A stretch of 64,000 nucleotides of DNA, from NCBI GenBank assembly GCA_937891015.1, contig CALAPY010000058.1, forward strand, positions 36,726-100,725, in the 5' to 3' direction. Below, one piece after another: positions 28,202-36,867 of the stretch. The number at the start of each line of letters is the position of its first letter. The first letter of the stretch is position 1. Source of the DNA: UBA2108 sp002713215. Its GTDB lineage: Bacteria; Bacteroidota; Bacteroidia; Flavobacteriales_G; Salibacteraceae. Both the position numbers and the translations under genes were made by a program. Below the pieces are notes generated by a model that did not search any database, was not told the origin of the DNA, and saw only the letters and a program-made list of their open reading frames with translations.

Positions 28202-29656
28202 ATGAGTAAAGAACACGAGAAGTACGAAGCAGTTATTGGGCTTGAGATTCATGCCCAAATGTTAACCAGGAGCAAGGCGTACAGTAGTGATAAAAACGAA
28301 TACGGAGCCATACCAAATACACAGGTAAGTCCAGTTACTTTGGCTCATCCCGGAACACTTCCGGTATTTAACCGACAGTTGCTTGATTTTGCAATTAAAT
28401 TAGGCATAGCTTGTGACTGCGATATCCGGGAAGTGAATGAGTTTGCCCGAAAGAACTACTTCTACGGTGACTTACCCAAGGGATATCAAATTACTCAGGA
28501 CACCACACCAATTTGCACAGGAGGTAAAATTGTAATTGAAGATATTGATGGCAATCCTAAAGAGATTGCACTCACCAGGATCCACATGGAAGAGGATTCC
28601 GGAAAGAGTATTCACGATCAGGACCCTTTTAATACTCTAATTGACCTGAACAGGGCTGGAGTGCCCTTACTGGAAATCGTGAGTGAACCGGATATGATTA
28701 ATGGTACCGAAGCCTACAACTATTTGTCTGAGGTTCGTAAGCTGGTTCGTTATTTAGATATCTGCGATGGAAATATGGAAGAAGGGAGTCTTCGTTGTGA
28801 CGCCAATATTTCCATTAAGCTTAAAGGTGATAAGAAGCTTGGAACCAAGGTTGAGGTTAAGAACATGAATTCCATTCGTAACGTTCAGCGAGCCATTGAA
28901 TATGAAATAGCTCGTCAAATTGAGTGTACGGAAAGCGGAGAAGAAATTGTGCATGAAACAAGGAGTTTCGATGCGGCCAATGGCACAACCTTTAGCATGA
29001 GAAGCAAGGAAGATGCTAACGATTATCGATTCTTTCCGGAACCTGATTTGCAACCAGTAATTATTCGGGAAAATGACATTGCTTCCATAAGGAAAACCAT
29101 GCCGAAGTTACCTGCTGAGCTTTTGGATAAATACCTGAACGAGTTAGGGTTGTCGGAATATGATGCCAAAATAATTGTGGACTCCAAATCAATAGCGCTT
29201 TACTTTGAGGAGCTTATAAGTCACACAAAAAATTATAAAGGTGCGGCGAACTGGCTTATGGGGCCTGTTAAAGGTTATTTAAATGAATTAGGAATACACA
29301 TTTCTGAATTTCCAATTTCCGCACAAAAGATAGCTGAACTTATTGCCCTGGTCGATGATGATAAGGTGAGTAATTCAGTTGCGAATCAAAAGATTTATCC
29401 ACTGCTGTTGAAAAACCCTGATAAATCTCCATTGGATATTGCACAGGAGAATAATTGGATTCAGGAAAGTAACACGGCTGCTTTGGGTGAATTTATATCG
29501 GCTGCTATTGGCAAATATCCGGACAAGGTTGAGGAATATAGAAACGGTAAAAAAGGACTTATGGGTCTTTTCATGGGAGAAGTAATGAAATTATCGAAAG
29601 GTAAAGCTGACCCCAAATTGACTAGTCAATTATTAAGAAAAGAATTGGAAGGGTAA
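28202..29656 (+). CDS. gatB: Aspartyl/glutamyl-tRNA amidotransferase subunit B
   Basis: 484 residues. The kinase-like subunit of GatCAB, which turns Glu-tRNA(Gln) and Asp-tRNA(Asn) into Gln/Asn-tRNA. It has the family opening YEAVIGLEIHAQM, the FYGDLPKGYQITQ loop, the signature HMEEDSGKS and EGSLRCDANISI, and a C-terminal tail domain ending VMKLSKGKADPKLTSQLL. gatA and gatC are not in the window. Length and sequence are fully typical. Confidence 0.97.
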   Translation: MSKEHEKYEAVIGLEIHAQMLTRSKAYSSDKNEYGAIPNTQVSPVTLAHPGTLPVFNRQLLDFAIKLGIACDCDIREVNEFARKNYFYGDLPKGYQITQDTTPICTGGKIVIEDIDGNPKEIALTRIHMEEDSGKSIHDQDPFNTLIDLNRAGVPLLEIVSEPDMINGTEAYNYLSEVRKLVRYLDICDGNMEEGSLRCDANISIKLKGDKKLGTKVEVKNMNSIRNVQRAIEYEIARQIECTESGEEIVHETRSFDAANGTTFSMRSKEDANDYRFFPEPDLQPVIIRENDIASIRKTMPKLPAELLDKYLNELGLSEYDAKIIVDSKSIALYFEELISHTKNYKGAANWLMGPVKGYLNELGIHISEFPISAQKIAELIALVDDDKVSNSVANQKIYPLLLKNPDKSPLDIAQENNWIQESNTAALGEFISAAIGKYPDKVEEYRNGKKGLMGLFMGEVMKLSKGKADPKLTSQLLRKELEG

Positions 29657-29722
29657 TCCAGTGTGATGCCTTTTAATAAATACATTTATCCAAAAGAATA
29701 AAAAACAGTTTAATTGCAGACA

Positions 29723-30856
29723 ATGAAACTTTCTAACACTTTGATTATTACTCTATTTGCTGGCTCGCTCATTCTATTCAGTTGCGACCCAAAAATTGAA
29801 CCAAGCGCATCGGCCAATTATATTTCCGGTAAGTTAGAGAACATTGCCGGTGGTGAGAAAATTCTATTGCAAAAGTTAACAAGCCGTGACATAGCCACCA
29901 TCGATACCATATTGCCCGATATGGATGGTAACTTTGAGTTAGCCCCTGAAATAGAACGCCTTGGTTTTTACAGAATCTTTATTTCGAACAACAACTTTTT
30001 TAATTTCATTATTGCCCCAGCTGAAACATTAACGGTATCAGCCGATGTGAACGATCTGGAAGGAACCTACGATGTTACAGGGTCTATGGAATCGGATAAA
30101 CTAAAGGAGTTGAATGAACTCATGAACGATTACATCGCTCAAATGGACTCACTTCAAATGGAAATGAAGAATGCTCAGGCGAGCCAGGACATTCAAAAAG
30201 CACAAGCAGTTTACCAGGCACAAATGATAATGAACGATGATGCCATGAGTAGGACCAGGAAATTTATTGAAGAGAACCCGGATAAATTGGCTAGCCTCTC
30301 TGCAATTCAACGTTTTGATCCCGAACAAGAGATTGAATTGTACGAAGAAGTGCTGGCTGGACTAAAGAGTAAGATCGGGGAGACTGACCTTTATAAAGAA
30401 TTTGATAATCGGGTTCAGATGGCGAAAAGGCTTATGCCAGGTTCTGTTTTTCCGGATATGGTTTCTAAAACTCCAAAAGGTGAAGACTTAAGATTGTCTG
30501 ATGCCCTGGGTGAGAAATATACATTGGTCGATTTTTGGGCTTCCTGGTGTAAACCTTGCCGAGCTGAAAATCCAGCTGTAGTTCAAGCCTATAAAAATCA
30601 CAATTCCAAGGGATTTGAGATTTATGGAGTTTCCCTGGATAAGGAAGCGGAAAGCTGGAAGCAGGCAATTGCTACCGACAGGTTAGAATGGGCTCAGGTA
30701 AGTGACTTGTTGTTTTGGAACTCGCCTTCGGCTCTGCAGTATAACATTAGAAGTATACCTGCTAACTTTCTGATTGATGGTGAAATGAAAATCGTAGCCA
30801 AAAATCTAAGAGGGGCAGAACTTGATGCTAAACTGGCTGAATTGTTAAACCAATAG
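29723..30856 (+). CDS. TlpA-like thiol-disulfide lipoprotein with DUF4369 domain
   Basis: About 377 residues. The ATG at 29723 gives a lipoprotein signal with lipobox LFSC; an upstream TTG at 29714 is rejected. Residues of about 30-130 look like DUF4369, followed by a helical linker with Gln/Met-rich repeats (YIAQMDSLQMEMK). A thioredoxin-like domain carries the redox site WASWCKPCRAENP around residues 270-282 and the cis-Pro region SIPANFLID. Probably a periplasmic disulfide reductase; the partner is unknown. Confidence 0.88.
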   Translation: MKLSNTLIITLFAGSLILFSCDPKIEPSASANYISGKLENIAGGEKILLQKLTSRDIATIDTILPDMDGNFELAPEIERLGFYRIFISNNNFFNFIIAPAETLTVSADVNDLEGTYDVTGSMESDKLKELNELMNDYIAQMDSLQMEMKNAQASQDIQKAQAVYQAQMIMNDDAMSRTRKFIEENPDKLASLSAIQRFDPEQEIELYEEVLAGLKSKIGETDLYKEFDNRVQMAKRLMPGSVFPDMVSKTPKGEDLRLSDALGEKYTLVDFWASWCKPCRAENPAVVQAYKNHNSKGFEIYGVSLDKEAESWKQAIATDRLEWAQVSDLLFWNSPSALQYNIRSIPANFLIDGEMKIVAKNLRGAELDAKLAELLNQ

Positions 30857-30897
30857 TAATGAGTAATTGTATTCGTAGTTCAAATTCAATTGGTTAG

Positions 30898-33243
30898 ATG
30901 AGAATATTTCTGGTTTCTGTATTGTTGTTTTTTTCTCAACTGGTTTCGGCGCATGTTGGAAGTTCATGGCCCGTTGGTGAAACATTTAAATCCGATACCA
31001 TAGATATCAAACATTATGAGGTATCCCTGGATTGGACTGGCACCGAATTAAAAGGGAGCTGTCTTATTCAGTTTAAAGCTATATTGGATAGCGTTGACAA
31101 TATTAGCCTGGACTTAATTCGGTTAAAGGTTGATAGTGTTAAAGACATTAATGGAACAATAATTCCTTTCTCTCATGATGATTCAATTTTATATGTACCA
31201 ATTACCAGGCTTAGAAAAGGAGATAGTACTGAAATAAAAGTGTATTACCATGGAACCCCCTTTAATGAAAACTGGGGTGGATGGCACAGAAACAGTTCAT
31301 ACTCGTTTAATTTAGGTGTTGGATTCGAATCTATACCGCATAATCTGGGCAAGGTCTGGCATCCTTGCTTTGATAATTTTATTGAAAAAGCAACCTATCG
31401 GGTATCTGTAAAAACAGATACTAATGTTACAGCTACAGGGAGTGGAATTTTAGAGAGTGAGGTTATAAATGGAGCCGTTAAAACGACCACCTGGAATTTA
31501 AAGCAGGAGATTCCAACCTATTTGTACGGAATTGCCATATCGGATTATGTACTTACAAGGGATACCATCAACGGAGTTTATGGTAGTATGCCTGTAGAAC
31601 TATATTCAAAAGCAAGGGACGTAAACAGGCTCAAGGTGGGATTTAGGAATTTAGATTCAGCTTATACCACATTCGAAAGACGTTTCGGTCCATACCGTTG
31701 GGACAAAGTCGGATATTCAATTACCAACATTGGAGCTATGGAACATGCTACCAACATTGCCTTTCCGGAAAATTCAATTTCCAATGAAAAGATCATGGCC
31801 CACGAACTGGCCCATCATTGGTGGGGAGATCTAGTCACGTGTGAGTCGGACCGCGATATGTGGATCAATGAAGGAATGGCTGTTTTTAGTGAATACCTTT
31901 TTTTAGAAGATCTATATGGGCTGGATGCCATGAACAGGGAGAAAGAATCAAACTTATACCAGGTGGTTCGCCATGCCCATTTAAACGAAGATGGGTACCA
32001 GCCGTTATCAGGAATCCCCAGGGTTCATACCTATGGTATTCATTCGTATAGAAAGGGTTCTATCGCGGCTCATAACCTGCGACGATTTATGGGAGATTCG
32101 TTGTTCTTTGCTGGACTGAAAAGTACACTCGAAGGATTTAAATTCAATTACATGGATGCTTTTGAATTTAGAGATAAACTGAAATTTGAAACTGGTGTAG
32201 ATTTAAATAATTTTTTCGATCAGTGGATTTTTGGAATTGGATTGCCAGACTATCAATTGAGAAGCTGGAGCTCAAAGGCAACTCCGGGATTGTATGATGT
32301 TGAGGTTACTGTTCTTCAGAAAATGGCCGGGTCTCAGATTTTATTTACTGATATGCCTATTACCATTAGGTTTTACGATGCCAATCAGAATCATTGGGAA
32401 AGGGTAATCCGATTTAATGGTCAGGTAAACACTTACAAGTATCAATTTCCGGTTAACGTAGTTCATGTTGAACTTAATCCAAACTACGAGATTAGTTATG
32501 CTACAACTTCCAGCCGCGATACATTGTACTCTGTTGGTGCCATGAATACAGCAAACACGGACTTTAATATTGCCGTTAATTCCATCACGGACACATCAAA
32601 ATTAAGATTAGAAACTCACTGGACTAACCCCTCAATTTCCGTCGAAAACATGGTTCGGTTGGGCGCACGGGTGAGCAAAACCCGTTATTGGTATTTGCAT
32701 GGATTTAATGGAGGAACGGTTTCGTTAACAGGAACCACCTTTTACGATGGAGGGTTCAATAAGATTGATAGTGGATTGGTTGAATATCACGAAGACAGTT
32801 TAATTCTACTGCATAGGGAAATTGGGGGAGAATGGGAAATCTATGACGACTATACAATTGTTGTTGGGTCACCAACCGATAAACGTGGTGCAGTACAAAT
32901 TAACAACATGAAACTGGGAGAGTATGTATTGGCTGAACGGGATTCAACCATAAACGAAAGCTTGCTTTCCAATGCGCCGGTACCAGAAGACGAAAGCCAG
33001 TTAAAGCTTTATCCTAATCCGGCAGGAAACATGATAAACTTTGATATAACCAGAAAGCTAACGAATGTATCGCTTCATATTCTGGACTTCTCCGGCAGAC
33101 AAGTTGAGGAAATTCAAAAAGGGTATTTGGAAGGTAGGTTCGAGTTGAATTTAAAAGAATACACCAACGGAGTTTACCTCTATGTGCTGAACAGCGATCA
33201 AGGTAAATTCACCGGTCGGTTCATTAAGAACGGACAGGATTAA
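30898..33243 (+). CDS. M1-family metallopeptidase with T9SS sorting domain
   Basis: 781 residues with a signal peptide. The zinc site is HELAHHWW (His302, His306) with Glu325 in INEG, exactly the M1 spacing. The exopeptidase motif reads GAMEH instead of the usual GAMEN. The last 75 residues, starting LYPNPAGNM, are a type IX sorting domain, so the enzyme should reach the cell surface. It heads a pair with the next M1 gene (2-bp gap) and probably digests extracellular peptides. Confidence 0.92.
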   Translation: MRIFLVSVLLFFSQLVSAHVGSSWPVGETFKSDTIDIKHYEVSLDWTGTELKGSCLIQFKAILDSVDNISLDLIRLKVDSVKDINGTIIPFSHDDSILYVPITRLRKGDSTEIKVYYHGTPFNENWGGWHRNSSYSFNLGVGFESIPHNLGKVWHPCFDNFIEKATYRVSVKTDTNVTATGSGILESEVINGAVKTTTWNLKQEIPTYLYGIAISDYVLTRDTINGVYGSMPVELYSKARDVNRLKVGFRNLDSAYTTFERRFGPYRWDKVGYSITNIGAMEHATNIAFPENSISNEKIMAHELAHHWWGDLVTCESDRDMWINEGMAVFSEYLFLEDLYGLDAMNREKESNLYQVVRHAHLNEDGYQPLSGIPRVHTYGIHSYRKGSIAAHNLRRFMGDSLFFAGLKSTLEGFKFNYMDAFEFRDKLKFETGVDLNNFFDQWIFGIGLPDYQLRSWSSKATPGLYDVEVTVLQKMAGSQILFTDMPITIRFYDANQNHWERVIRFNGQVNTYKYQFPVNVVHVELNPNYEISYATTSSRDTLYSVGAMNTANTDFNIAVNSITDTSKLRLETHWTNPSISVENMVRLGARVSKTRYWYLHGFNGGTVSLTGTTFYDGGFNKIDSGLVEYHEDSLILLHREIGGEWEIYDDYTIVVGSPTDKRGAVQINNMKLGEYVLAERDSTINESLLSNAPVPEDESQLKLYPNPAGNMINFDITRKLTNVSLHILDFSGRQVEEIQKGYLEGRFELNLKEYTNGVYLYVLNSDQGKFTGRFIKNGQD

Positions 33244-33245
33244 TT

Positions 33246-34826
33246 ATGCGGAAATACCTTTCCATAGTTTTATTCTTTCTCTTTTTTCAAACTGGAAACC
33301 TGGCCTCGCAAGATGGTTATCCAAGGAATCCGTCAGTCGATATTACGCACTATAAATTTGAGTTAAAGATTAGCGATAATAACGATTCCCTATTTGGGAA
33401 AACGACTATATCTCTGAAAATTAAGCAGTCAATTAGCCAATTAACCCTGGATTTTCAAAATGTGACCGAAAATGGCCAGGGAATGTTGGTTTTGGGGGTG
33501 GAAGGAAAAGAAGGAAGTTTGACGTTCAATCATAAAGGCGAAAAATTAGTGATCGATTTAAGTGCTGATCCTGGTGAATATCAGATTGGGTTAAGCTATA
33601 AAGGGGTTCCCAAGGACGGATTAATAATTTCGGAGAACAAGCACGGAGACCGAACGTTCTTTTGCGACAATTGGCCAAACCGGGCACATCAATACCTTCC
33701 TGTTATAGACCATCCCTATGAAAAGGCTACATCCGAGTTTATTGTAACCGCACCCGTTAAGTACCAGGTAATTTCAAATGGAGTTCAGGTAGAGGTTGTA
33801 GACCTGGTTAATGGAATGCGAAGGACGGCCTATCGCTCTTACCAACAGTTGCCTACTAAGGTTATGGTTTTTGGTGCAGCCAGGTTTGCTGTTCGACATT
33901 GCAATGCAAGCGACTTCACACCTGTTTCAGCCTGGGTATATCCACAAGAAGAGCAAGAAGGTTTTAGTGATTATTGCTCTACCACTGAAATTTTAAGCTG
34001 GTTTGTCAAGAAAATAGGCCCCTATCCATATTATCAATTGGCTAACGTACAGTCGAAAACCCGCTATGGTGGTATGGAAAATGCCGGTTGTATTTTCTAC
34101 CACGAGAATTCCATTGATGGGAAAAATGGTTCAGAGGGGTTATTTGCTCATGAAATTGCACATCAATGGTTTGGTAATTCTGCAAGTGAAGCAGATTGGC
34201 ATCACGTATGGCTAAGCGAGGGTTTTGCAACCTACTTAACAGAGGTGTATAAACAGGAAGTCCATTCTGATGCTGCGTTTCGGGAGGGCATGGAAAGGAA
34301 CAGGAAAAGAGTTTTGGGGTATATGTCCAAGTTTCCCAATTCAAGCATAATTGATACAACCATAACCAACCTCAACAGGCTATTGAATCCATGCACATAC
34401 CAAAAAGCAGCCTGGTTCCTTCATATGCTAAGAAACTACGTTGGTGATGAGGCTTTTTGGGAGAGTGTTCGATCCTATTATAAAACCAATGAATTTGGCA
34501 ATTCGCTCACTTCGGAATTCATGAAACACTTGGAACAGGCATCCGGTGAGTCACTTACCCCATTCTTTAATGCCTGGCTGTACCAGCCTGGAGTTCCCGA
34601 GTTTCAATTGAGTTGGAAGAAAAATGGATCCATAAAAGTTGAGCAAGTAGGAAAATACTTTTACCCGGTGAAAGTTCGGTTGACGTTGAAGTCCAAGCAG
34701 GGAGAAGATAGGTTTTATGATTTAAAAATGATTGAGCCAGTTTGGGATTCAAAAATAGAACTGGATATGGCCAATGTAACTAAGGTAATCCTGGATGCAG
34801 ACAACGACGTATTAAAGGGGAAATGA
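33246..34826 (+). CDS. M1-family aminopeptidase-like protein (no sorting domain)
   Basis: 526 residues with a signal peptide. The zinc motif HEIAHQWFG (around 302-310) and downstream Glu in WLSEGFATYL are intact, and the exopeptidase motif GGMENAG is canonical. Unlike its neighbour it ends after the catalytic domain and a short beta strand region, with no T9SS tail, so it probably stays in the periplasm. The two genes look like an ancient tandem duplication that now has a split location. Confidence 0.92.
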   Translation: MRKYLSIVLFFLFFQTGNLASQDGYPRNPSVDITHYKFELKISDNNDSLFGKTTISLKIKQSISQLTLDFQNVTENGQGMLVLGVEGKEGSLTFNHKGEKLVIDLSADPGEYQIGLSYKGVPKDGLIISENKHGDRTFFCDNWPNRAHQYLPVIDHPYEKATSEFIVTAPVKYQVISNGVQVEVVDLVNGMRRTAYRSYQQLPTKVMVFGAARFAVRHCNASDFTPVSAWVYPQEEQEGFSDYCSTTEILSWFVKKIGPYPYYQLANVQSKTRYGGMENAGCIFYHENSIDGKNGSEGLFAHEIAHQWFGNSASEADWHHVWLSEGFATYLTEVYKQEVHSDAAFREGMERNRKRVLGYMSKFPNSSIIDTTITNLNRLLNPCTYQKAAWFLHMLRNYVGDEAFWESVRSYYKTNEFGNSLTSEFMKHLEQASGESLTPFFNAWLYQPGVPEFQLSWKKNGSIKVEQVGKYFYPVKVRLTLKSKQGEDRFYDLKMIEPVWDSKIELDMANVTKVILDADNDVLKGK

Positions 34827-35220
34827 ACCATTCTGAACACTTAATTCCCAAATTGGGACAAAATTTCTTATAGAGATATTTATCCTAAAATCTCAATACG
34901 CATGTAATCAGTGTCTTATGGGTTTTGGCATCGAATTCAGATTCATGGTATGGAGTTCGCTTAATAAAAAGCGAATCGCTTGATTCATTATAGTTTAGTT
35001 TAAGGTTGGTTGGTTGATGTAAAAAGGGTTCTTTTAGAACCCTTTTTACATTTATCATGTTGGCAGTTGAATTCTCTAAGCAAGCTTTCCAGATTTTATT
35101 TCTTTAATAAGTTTCCTGTCTTGAAATGGCTGTTGGGTGGTTAAGTAATATTTCATAGGTATCCAATAGAGCATAAAAAAGGCTATTTAGCGGAATGGTA
35201 TGAGTGGTACATAATTTAGT
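34827..35220. other. Gene-free stretch with a strong hairpin
   Basis: No convincing ORF. It contains small inverted repeats (CCCAAATTGGG near 34848, TTCGCTT and AAGCGAA near 34954-34973) and the strong terminator at 35021-35047. It could be the 3' UTR of the second M1 gene or an unannotated small RNA ending at that terminator. I find no -7 box that would start one. Confidence 0.45.
35021..35047 (+). terminator. Bidirectional Rho-independent terminator
   Basis: A perfect 12-bp inverted repeat (35021-35032, 35036-35047) with A-run and T-run flanks and a 3-nt loop. It lies about 195 bp after the second M1 gene. Confidence 0.8.
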
Positions 35221-35226
35221 ACAGTA

Positions 35227-35394
35227 ATTCCGTAAACGTAATCGAACCAAGTCACGATGTGAGTTGTGTGAGATAATTATACGGAATCTCCTCAATTGTC
35301 TATGAGATTCCGTAAAGAAGATTAGCTTCGCTGAACTCCTTCGTCGGTTCGCATCTATTTCGTTCCTCAATAGGCTCATCTATTCTTACGGAAT
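35227..35394. repeat. Nested palindromic (REP-like) intergenic element
   Basis: Four boxes of the same core alternate in orientation: ATTCCGTAA (35227-35235), ACGGAATCTC (35281-35290), GAGATTCCGT (35304-35313) and TTACGGAAT (35386-35394). The inner pair forms a hairpin with a 13-nt loop, and the outer pair can close the whole element. A minus-strand ORF over it starts with residues like RNEIDANRRRSSAK, a string I have seen as spurious ORFs over dispersed repeats in Flavobacteriia, so I treat it as non-coding. Confidence 0.6.
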
Positions 35395-35455
35395 GACATA
35401 ACTTTTATATGGTAGCTTGGTTAACCCACATTATCCTACAACACTCAAAAAAAAA

Positions 35456-35478
35456 CCGTTGCATGTAACATACAACGG
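35456..35478 (-). terminator. Terminator of rpsF-rpsR-rplI
   Basis: CCGTTG (35456-35461) pairs with CAACGG (35473-35478), extended by partly paired ATG/CAT, and the minus strand continues into a run of nine T. About 29 bp after the rplI stop. Confidence 0.8.
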
Positions 35479-35506
35479 CTTTCAATATTTTAAGTGAGTA
35501 TCTTTA

Positions 35507-35953
35507 TTACTCTCCTACAACTTCAAATTTAATTTCAGCTGTAATATCTCTGTGTAATTTAACAACGGCATCAAATGTTCCGATTTCTTTAATCGGCTCA
35601 TTTTTGATTGTGATGTTTTTACGCTCAACCTCAAATCCTAATTTTTGAATGGCATCAGCCAATTGTAAATTAGTAACCGAACCGAAAATTTTACCATTTT
35701 CACCAACTTTAGCACCTACCTGCAGTGTTGCTTCAGTAAGTTTCTTAGCTACTTTTTCAGCTTCGTCTTTTACTTTCTGGATTTTGTGAGCACGTTGTCT
35801 TAAGTTCTCTTCACGAACTTTTTTAGTAGAATCGGTAGCAATAATTGCATCACCTCGAGGGATCAGGTAATTACGTGCATATCCATTCTTAACCGTGATT
35901 AAATCGTCAACCTCACCTAGTCCGTCAACGTTTTTCTTTAAAATAATATCCAT
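35507..35953 (-). CDS. rplI: 50S ribosomal protein bL9
   Basis: 148 residues, normal length. The N-terminal domain begins MDIILKKNVDGLGE and has the typical VKNGYARNYLIPRG; a long connecting helix and C-terminal domain follow (FGSVTNLQLADAIQ). It binds 23S rRNA at the base of the L1 stalk. Third gene of the conserved rpsF-rpsR-rplI operon. Confidence 0.97.
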   Translation of the reverse strand: MDIILKKNVDGLGEVDDLITVKNGYARNYLIPRGDAIIATDSTKKVREENLRQRAHKIQKVKDEAEKVAKKLTEATLQVGAKVGENGKIFGSVTNLQLADAIQKLGFEVERKNITIKNEPIKEIGTFDAVVKLHRDITAEIKFEVVGE

Positions 35954-35971
35954 CTTAAAAACCCTCCTTAA

Positions 35972-36238
35972 CTATTTGATAAGATCACCTGAATAAGGCA
36001 TAATTGCTAAGTGACGAGCACGTTTTACCGCAACGCCAACCTTTCTTTGAAATTTCAATGAAGTTCCAGTAATTCTTCGAGGTAACATTTTACCCTGATC
36101 GTTTACGAATTTCACCAAAAACTCAGGATCTTTATAATCGATGTATTTAATTCCGCTTTTTCTAAAGCGACAGTATTTCTCCGTTTTAATTTCAATATTA
36201 ATAGGAGTAAGGTATCTGATATCGTTATTTGCAGCCAT
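35972..36238 (-). CDS. rpsR: 30S ribosomal protein bS18
   Basis: 88 residues. The bS18 core is clear in CRFRKSGIKYIDYKDPEFL and RRITGTSLKFQRKVGVAVKRAR. It dimerises with bS6 on the 30S platform. 18 bp from rplI and 20 bp from rpsF. Confidence 0.97.
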   Translation of the reverse strand: MAANNDIRYLTPINIEIKTEKYCRFRKSGIKYIDYKDPEFLVKFVNDQGKMLPRRITGTSLKFQRKVGVAVKRARHLAIMPYSGDLIK

Positions 36239-36258
36239 TTTCTTTTGCTTTAATAGGT

Positions 36259-36624
36259 TTATGCTTCAGCTTCCGGAGCTGCTTTTTCAGCGTTTTTGTT
36301 TTTCATTCTTCTACTCTCTGCAAATGCCAAAGCGTGTTTGTCCATTTTTACAGTTAAAAATCTCATGATACGCTCGTCACGTTTCATTTCAATTTCCAAT
36401 CGCTCTATGCAAGATCCTTCTGCTTCAAACTGAAGTAGATTGTAGAATCCAGTAGATTTCTTTTGAATTGGGTAAGCCAACTTCTTCAGCCCCCAATTTT
36501 CACGATGAATAATTTTAGCCTTTTGACCCTTTAAAGTGGCTTCAACTTTTTTTACTGCTTCCTTTACCTGATCTTCAGATAAAACGGGAGTTAAAATGAA
36601 AACAGTTTCGTACGAATTAACCAT
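36259..36624 (-). CDS. rpsF: 30S ribosomal protein bS6
   Basis: 121 residues beginning MVNSYETVFILTPVLSED, with the family WGLKKLAYPIQKKSTGFY motif. The C-terminal extension is Ala/Glu-rich (NAEKAAPEAEA), common in Bacteroidota. First gene of the operon with ribosomal proteins bS18 and bL9; no ssb or priB lies between them. Confidence 0.97.
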   Translation of the reverse strand: MVNSYETVFILTPVLSEDQVKEAVKKVEATLKGQKAKIIHRENWGLKKLAYPIQKKSTGFYNLLQFEAEGSCIERLEIEMKRDERIMRFLTVKMDKHALAFAESRRMKNKNAEKAAPEAEA

Positions 36625-36675
36625 TATTCTTAAAAATTTGATTTTATGTTATTTACCATTTTTGAAATGGGTCGG

Positions 36676-36706
36676 CAAAAGTACGCTTTTTTTGCTTTTT
36701 ACCAAA
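36676..36706 (-). promoter_or_regulatory. rpsF operon promoter
   Basis: On the minus strand, TTTG (36703-36706), 19 nt, then TACTTTTG (36676-36683): the best complete -33/-7 match in the window. The predicted leader of roughly 45 nt contains a small CCATTT/AAATGG hairpin that could be where bS6:bS18 regulates the operon, but this is a weak inference. Confidence 0.75.
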
Positions 36707-36854
36707 CCTTGAATTCACTCTATTTTTTTGGTTCAAACTCTAGGTTTAGTAGCGCTTATTGGAACAATTCGTCGAGTCAAAAATAAGCCGGTTGAGGTGG
36801 AAAATTGTTGACAACTACAGGGTAATTACATGGACCATTTCTGAGCGGGGTTAA

Positions 36855-36862
36855 TATATTTG
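36855..36862 (+). promoter_or_regulatory. dnaX -7 promoter box
   Basis: TATATTTG, 5 bp before the dnaX ATG at 36868; the mRNA is predicted to be nearly leaderless. Confidence 0.6.
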
Positions 36863-36867
36863 CTCCA

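Noticed and set aside
35104..35379. A 91-residue minus-strand ORF
   Set aside because: It spans the nested palindromic repeat, has an odd Arg/Ser-rich composition and no start context; taken as a non-coding repeat.
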